From: Pseudomonas sp. P5_109
GTDB lineage: Bacteria; Pseudomonadota; Gammaproteobacteria; Pseudomonadales; Pseudomonadaceae
Direction of reading: 5' to 3'
DNA: 64,000 nt
NCBI RefSeq assembly: GCF_034009455.1
Contig: NZ_CP125380.1
Location: forward strand, 4,353,501 to 4,417,500
The notes beneath the pieces are model-generated. The model did no database searches. It saw only the letters and a list, made by a program, of their open reading frames with translations, and was not told where the DNA came from. Positions within the stretch are counted from its first letter, which is position 1. Every line of letters begins with the position of its first letter. The position numbers were made by a program, and so were the translations under genes. This document shows, in pieces, positions 59,834 through 64,000 of this stretch.

Positions 59834-61774
59834 ATGGCTCAAGGCAAGTACCGCTCCGACATTGATGGGCTGCGCGCTGTCGCGGTGATTGCAGTGCTGC
59901 TGCATCACCTCAAGGCCGGCCTGTTGCCCGGCGGCTTCGTTGGCGTCGACATCTTCTTTGTCATCTCGGGATTCCTGATCACTTCCCAGGTGTTTTCCGA
60001 GGTCAAGCGCAACACGTTTTCGCTCAAGGGTTTTTATCAGCGCCGCATCAACCGCATCGTGCCGGCGCTGGCGACGGTGCTGCTGGCGACGGTGATCGCC
60101 GGGGCTTTCATCCTGTCTCCGGTCGACCTGGTCCGGCTCAACGTCAGCGCCCTGCTCTCGCTGCTGGGTGTCTCGAACATCTACATCTGGGTCAAGTACG
60201 GTAACTACTTCGCCGCCGATGCCAGCGAAGCGCCTTTGCTGCACACCTGGTCGCTGGGTATCGAAGAGCAGTTCTACGTCATCTGGCCGCTGTTCATCGT
60301 GTTGCTGTATCGCCTGGCGCCGCGTTACGTGCTGCCGGTACTGGCCGTTGGCGTTGTGCTGGCGGTGGGGGTTTCCGAGTACGCGACCGGAGTCTTTGCC
60401 ACGGCCGCCTACTACCTGCTGCCCACGCGTTTTTTCGAGTTGATGCTGGGCGGGCTGCTGGGGATCTACCTGCATCAACCGCGCGTCATCGGCAAATTCA
60501 CGGCCCATGGTTATGCGCTGGCGGGCTACCTGTTGATCGGTTTCTCGCTGTTTGCCTTGAACCCCAACTCCACCTTTCCCGGGATCAACGCCCTGATCCC
60601 CTGCCTGGGCGCCGCCCTGCTGATCCTGGCCGGCAGTGGTGAGCGCCATTCACGCTTGCTGACCAGCCGGCCCATGGTGTTTATCGGCCTGATCTCCTAC
60701 TCGCTGTACTTGTGGCACTGGCCGCTGATTGCCTTCCTGAACTATGTGGAAATCCCCATCGACCTGCCCGTGGGCGCGCTGTTGATCGCGGCCTCGATCC
60801 TGCTTTCGTGGCTGTCCTGGCGTTTCGTCGAAGTGCCGTTTCGACGCAGCGGGGCCAGCCTGCACTTTGCCCGGATCTTCACCCGCCGGTTTGCCCTTCC
60901 GGCATTGGGGCTGGCCGTGCTCGCGGGTCTGAGTGTGCAGTTCAACGGTTTTCCACAACGCTTCAACGCCGGCGTTTCAGCGCTTGAAGCAATGACCCTG
61001 AACAAGCCTGCCGATGTTCGCCGCGGGTGCCACGTGCCCAATGCGCTGTACGCGACCGAACCCAATGAGCACTGCCGGTTGGGCGCAACCAAGGATGAGC
61101 TGGACGGCATCATGATCGGCGACTCGTTTGCCAACCACTTCACCGGCATGGTCGACATCCTGGCCAGGCCCAACAACATCATGCTCATGGACTACACCAT
61201 GGATTCCTGCCCGCCGATCCTCGGCTACACCGCCGAAATGCCCCCGGTGTATGCGGCCCATTGTGCGAAACGCAACGAACGGGTGTTCAGCCTGATCGAG
61301 CAGAACAAGTATCGCTACGTGGTACTGGCGGCGATCTGGCCGAAGGATGAACGGGCCAGGGATCTGGTCGAAGCGAGTATCCAGCGGGTGGTGGAGAACA
61401 GCGGCCAGGTGATTGTCATCCTGAGCAACCAGCACATTGAAAAGGCGGCGAGTTGCCCGATTCGCCGGCTGATGTTTGGCACTGACCGCAGCTGCTCGGT
61501 CACCCAGAGTGCACTGCCACCCTATTGGGCGGACGTGCGGGCGAGGTTCCCGCAGATCCGCTTTATCGACCCCAATCAAGTGATATGCCCGGCTGGCGTG
61601 TGCAGTCCGATCATTGAGGGTCAACTGCTGTACCTGGACGATTCACACTTGAACGAAGTGGGGTCGCGGTTTATCGGCCACACCTTGCAAGGCCGTGGCT
61701 TCTCCCTGCTGCACGACCCCCAGGTCAAACCGCAAACCGCCGACGCCAGGCTGGATACCACCGTGGTCAATTGA
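59834..61774 (+). CDS. OafA/YrhL-type membrane O-acyltransferase with SGNH domain
   Basis: 646 residues. Ten or so helices make the acyltransferase_3 domain: YRSDIDGLRAVAVIAVLLHHL with the catalytic H near residue 22, GFVGVDIFFVISGFLI, and SYSLYLWHWPLIAF. The ~240-residue C-terminal SGNH-type domain has IMIGDSFANHFTG with the nucleophile Ser and YLDDSHLNEVGSR with the Asp-His pair. It attaches acetyl or other acyl groups to a surface glycan. ATG 59834 (MAQGKYRSD) was preferred, but 59822, 59804 or 59780 are in frame. It begins the locus that continues with ugd. Confidence 0.88.
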   Translation: MAQGKYRSDIDGLRAVAVIAVLLHHLKAGLLPGGFVGVDIFFVISGFLITSQVFSEVKRNTFSLKGFYQRRINRIVPALATVLLATVIAGAFILSPVDLVRLNVSALLSLLGVSNIYIWVKYGNYFAADASEAPLLHTWSLGIEEQFYVIWPLFIVLLYRLAPRYVLPVLAVGVVLAVGVSEYATGVFATAAYYLLPTRFFELMLGGLLGIYLHQPRVIGKFTAHGYALAGYLLIGFSLFALNPNSTFPGINALIPCLGAALLILAGSGERHSRLLTSRPMVFIGLISYSLYLWHWPLIAFLNYVEIPIDLPVGALLIAASILLSWLSWRFVEVPFRRSGASLHFARIFTRRFALPALGLAVLAGLSVQFNGFPQRFNAGVSALEAMTLNKPADVRRGCHVPNALYATEPNEHCRLGATKDELDGIMIGDSFANHFTGMVDILARPNNIMLMDYTMDSCPPILGYTAEMPPVYAAHCAKRNERVFSLIEQNKYRYVVLAAIWPKDERARDLVEASIQRVVENSGQVIVILSNQHIEKAASCPIRRLMFGTDRSCSVTQSALPPYWADVRARFPQIRFIDPNQVICPAGVCSPIIEGQLLYLDDSHLNEVGSRFIGHTLQGRGFSLLHDPQVKPQTADARLDTTVVN

Positions 61775-62139
61775 CGCCCGTTGCCACTCACCGGCGAGCC
61801 CTTGTCAACGCCTTCACACGGATGAAGCCGCGTTGCCAGGGGCACGTTTGTGCCTGCCCCATGGCTTGGCCCCAGTCATAAAACCGCCTGCACAAAACAC
61901 AACCTTCGACCGCTCGCGTCATTGAATCTTGCAATGACCCACTGGGCCCTTGCCAATTATTTGTCGGTCGCCTTTTGACAGTGGCAATGTGCCATTTTTA
62001 TGTGAAAAATGTCGGACTCCGGCAAAAAGCGTCAATAAACCGGTGACTCAAATCTGACACACTCCACCAGCTACAACCCTTGTAAATCGCGGCTTACGAC
62101 CGTTTATCGCTTTCTTGAAAATCTCGGCGAGTGGGCAAA

Positions 62140-62156
62140 ATTGGGGAAACCCCAAT
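62140..62156. promoter_or_regulatory. Palindrome TTGGGGAAACCCCAA upstream of ugd
   Basis: ATTGGGGAAACCCCAAT (62140-62156) is a perfect 17-base palindrome with a 3-base centre, about 155 bases before the ugd start. It lies in a 536-base gap that contains no ORF or REP element. A possible operator. Confidence 0.5.
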
Positions 62157-62182
62157 AGTGGTGCGACTTTGATGGCAATTGG

Positions 62183-62198
62183 CCCCCAAATTTGGGGG
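62183..62198. promoter_or_regulatory. Palindrome CCCCCAAATTTGGGGG upstream of ugd
   Basis: A perfect 16-base palindrome 112 bases before the ugd start and 26 bases from the palindrome above. The two share CCCCAA/TTGGGG half-sites, which suggests one protein binding a pair. The surrounding gap also contains AT-rich parts that could be promoter elements. Confidence 0.5.
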
Positions 62199-62310
62199 TG
62201 TCTTGCCTGATTAACATGCCGGATTGCTGACACGGTTTGCCGAGGCTGGTCTATACCCCTTTTGACAGCTTCACTTCGCGACTCTCCACCGTCTTACGAG
62301 GCACGCCAAT

Positions 62311-63663
62311 ATGGACGTGAGCGTATTTGGTACGGGCTATGTTGGCCTGATACAAGCAGCGGCACTGGCCGATGTCGGACATCGTGTCCTGTGTGTCGAC
62401 ATCGATCCGAACAAGATCCGGCAACTGCAACAGGCCGTGCCACCGATCAGTGAGCCAGGGCTTTCCGGCACCCTTGAAGAAAACATCAAGGCCGGTCGCC
62501 TGCTCTTCACCACCCAGGCCAGCGATGCGGTGGAGCACGCCGACTTGATCTTCATCGCCGTCGGTACGCCCGCCGACGAAGACGGTTCGGCCGACCTCAG
62601 CCATGTGCTCAACGTGACCCGGCAGATCGCCAGTTTCATGGAGGCCGACCGCACCCTGATCATCAAGTCCACGGTGCCGGTCGGCACGGCGGACCAGGTC
62701 AGTGCCACCGCTGTTGAAGAATTGCAGCGCCGTGGCAAGGGCTCGCTGAAGGTACGGGTGGTGTCCAACCCGGAGTTTCTCAAGGAAGGCAGTGCCCTGG
62801 CCGATTGCATGCGCCCGGACCGGATCATCGTCGGTACCGCTGACGAAGAAGCCCGCAGCCAGATGAGCGACCTCTACGCGCCGTTCTGCCGCAATCGCGA
62901 AAAACTGATGTTCATGGACAACCGCAGCGCCGAGCTGACCAAGTACGCGGCGAACGCGATGCTGGCCACGCGCATCAGTTTCATGAACGAACTGGCCAAC
63001 CTCACCGAGTTGCTGGGAGCCGATATCGAAGCCGTGCGCAAAGGCATCGGTTCGGACCCGCGCATCGGTTACCACTTCATCTACCCTGGTTGCGGCTTCG
63101 GCGGTTCCTGCTTCCCCAAGGACCTGCGCGCCCTCCTGCACACCGCCGAGCACAGTGGCATGCCCTTGCGTCTGCTGCGTAGCGTGACCGAGGTCAACGA
63201 CCACCAGCGGCATATCCTGATCAGCAAACTCAAGGCGCAATTTCCCGGCGGACTGGCCAGCAAATCCATCGCCGTGTGGGGCCTGGCGTTCAAGCCCAAC
63301 ACCGATGACATGCGTGAAGCACCCAGCCGTTACCTGATGGAGGCACTCTGGGCCGAAGGCGCGAGTGTGCATGCCTACGACCCGGAAGCCATGTCCGAAT
63401 GCCGGCGTATTTACGGCTACCGCAACGACCTGCATCTGTGCGCTACCCGCGATGACACGCTCGAAGACGCTGATGCCCTGGTGATCTGCACCGAGTGGAA
63501 AAACTTCCGCGTGGTCGATTTCGACCTGCTGGCGAGCAAACTGCGTCATCGGGTGATCGTCGACGGGCGCAACCTCTACAACCCGGAACAGGTGGCTGCT
63601 GCCGGCCTGCATTACAGCGGGATTGGCTTGCGCCACATCGTGCCCGAGGCCGTGCGTCCATGA
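62311..63663 (+). CDS. ugd: UDP-glucose 6-dehydrogenase
   Basis: 450 residues. The N-terminal NAD motif is VFGTGYVGLIQAAALA, and VNPEFLKEG-like SNPEFLKEGSAL and the catalytic thiol C267 in CGFGGSCFPKDLRAL are present; the C-terminal UDP-binding domain has GLAFKPNTDDMREAPSRYL. It oxidises UDP-glucose to UDP-glucuronate for capsule, exopolysaccharide or LPS sugars. No clear Shine-Dalgarno was identified at ATG 62311, though the frame fits. It overlaps the next gene by four bases (ATGA). It is preceded by two related palindromes. Confidence 0.93.
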   Translation: MDVSVFGTGYVGLIQAAALADVGHRVLCVDIDPNKIRQLQQAVPPISEPGLSGTLEENIKAGRLLFTTQASDAVEHADLIFIAVGTPADEDGSADLSHVLNVTRQIASFMEADRTLIIKSTVPVGTADQVSATAVEELQRRGKGSLKVRVVSNPEFLKEGSALADCMRPDRIIVGTADEEARSQMSDLYAPFCRNREKLMFMDNRSAELTKYAANAMLATRISFMNELANLTELLGADIEAVRKGIGSDPRIGYHFIYPGCGFGGSCFPKDLRALLHTAEHSGMPLRLLRSVTEVNDHQRHILISKLKAQFPGGLASKSIAVWGLAFKPNTDDMREAPSRYLMEALWAEGASVHAYDPEAMSECRRIYGYRNDLHLCATRDDTLEDADALVICTEWKNFRVVDFDLLASKLRHRVIVDGRNLYNPEQVAAAGLHYSGIGLRHIVPEAVRP

Positions 63664-64000
63664 AGATTCTCGTCACCGGAGCGGCCGGTTTTATCGGTGC
63701 CCATTGCGTGCTGCGACTATTGCGCGATGGCCACCAGGTGTTCGGCCTCGACAACTTCAACAGCTACTACGACCCGCAACTCAAGCACGATCGCGTGCGT
63801 TGGGTGCAGGAGCAGGCACGCCCTTTCCAGCTCGCAACGGTTGACCTGGCCGATACGTCGGCCATGGAGGCACTGTTTGCCCGGGAACAACCGGAGATCG
63901 TCATCCACCTCGCGGCCCAGGCCGGTGTGCGTTACTCCCTGGAAAATCCCCGGGCCTACCTGGACAGCAACTTGAGCGGCTTCCTGAACATCCTCGAATG
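63660..64000 (+). CDS. NAD-dependent UDP-glucuronate 4-epimerase-like protein, 5' part
   Basis: Only 113 codons are visible. The Rossmann start is MKILVTGAAGFIGAHCVLRLL, then LDNFNSYYDPQLKHDRV and VIHLAAQAGVRYSLENPRAYLDSNLSGFLNILE, the pattern of UDP-glucuronate or UDP-GlcNAc 4-epimerases (CapI/WbpP type) in the short-chain dehydrogenase family. The substrate would fit the UDP-glucuronate made by Ugd. Translationally coupled to ugd. The gene continues beyond 64000; the catalytic YxxxK is not in the window. Confidence 0.85.
   Translation, partial: MKILVTGAAGFIGAHCVLRLLRDGHQVFGLDNFNSYYDPQLKHDRVRWVQEQARPFQLATVDLADTSAMEALFAREQPEIVIHLAAQAGVRYSLENPRAYLDSNLSGFLNILE

Noticed and set aside
62048..62233. 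A 61-codon minus-strand frame before ugd
   Set aside because: It lies over the two palindromes of the control region, and no ribosome site or family pattern is present.

Overview
The window is a stretch of a high-GC Pseudomonas chromosome, most likely from the P. fluorescens species complex. The evidence is indirect but consistent: dense REP/REPIN repeats of the fluorescens type between genes, the dehydrocarnitine-type block dhcR-dhcA-dhcB-atoB, the arginine succinyltransferase pair aruF-aruG, phosphatidylcholine synthase, CobF, a DUF2790 protein and an HglS-type 2-oxoadipate dioxygenase/decarboxylase. No rRNA, tRNA, prophage, insertion-sequence transposase or CRISPR array was seen. Almost all genes are chromosomal metabolic, transport or regulatory genes.

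Layout. 0-4.2 kb: a cut-off TerB/DUF533 gene, phosphatidylcholine synthase, a methyltransferase/DUF4242 pair divergent from an AraC regulator, and a GNAT acetyltransferase. 4.2-8.5 kb: a redox module with a CcdA-thioredoxin fusion (DipZ type), two small exported proteins and a divergent two-component system. 8.5-12.3 kb: a repeat block, an HvfC/DUF692 (MNIO) pair with no visible precursor peptide, and a methyltransferase. 12.4-18.8 kb: a frameshifted sirtuin, dhcR-dhcAB-atoB and an Nramp transporter. 18.9-19.9 kb: a tandem array of eight 124-bp REPIN units.

20-30.5 kb: two membrane proteins, a glutathione transferase, exported proteins, an AstE/AspA-family hydrolase, a basic-amino-acid binding protein, an amidotransferase, a rhodanese divergent from an FtrA-like regulator, and cobF with a phosphatase-like partner. 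31-40 kb: aruFG, an oxaloacetate decarboxylase-like enzyme, a MASE2-GGDEF diguanylate cyclase, a Baeyer-Villiger-type monooxygenase with an alpha/beta hydrolase, a 165-bp palindromic element, and hglS. 39.8-40.7 kb: a second REPIN array inverted relative to the first, then a candidate small RNA. 40.8-47.8 kb: an exported protein, an ABC/FtsX/AttH export-type operon and an SDS-type alkylsulfatase.

48-55.6 kb: four envelope genes (two DUF1254, DUF1329, DUF1302) enclosed by 360-bp inverted repeats, followed by more repeats. 55.6-59.7 kb: four regulators (AraC, LysR, LysR, AraC). 59.8-64 kb: the start of a surface-polysaccharide locus, with an acyltransferase, UDP-glucose dehydrogenase and a cut-off nucleotide-sugar epimerase.

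Functionally the region is a patchwork of catabolic units (carnitine/ketone body, arginine, lysine via 2-oxoadipate, ketone or ester, alkyl sulfate), redox or metal handling and envelope functions. The most unusual features are the repeats: at least four REP-type families, two tandem arrays in inverted orientation 20 kb apart, two long paired intergenic repeats, and one case where a repeat supplies the end of a protein.
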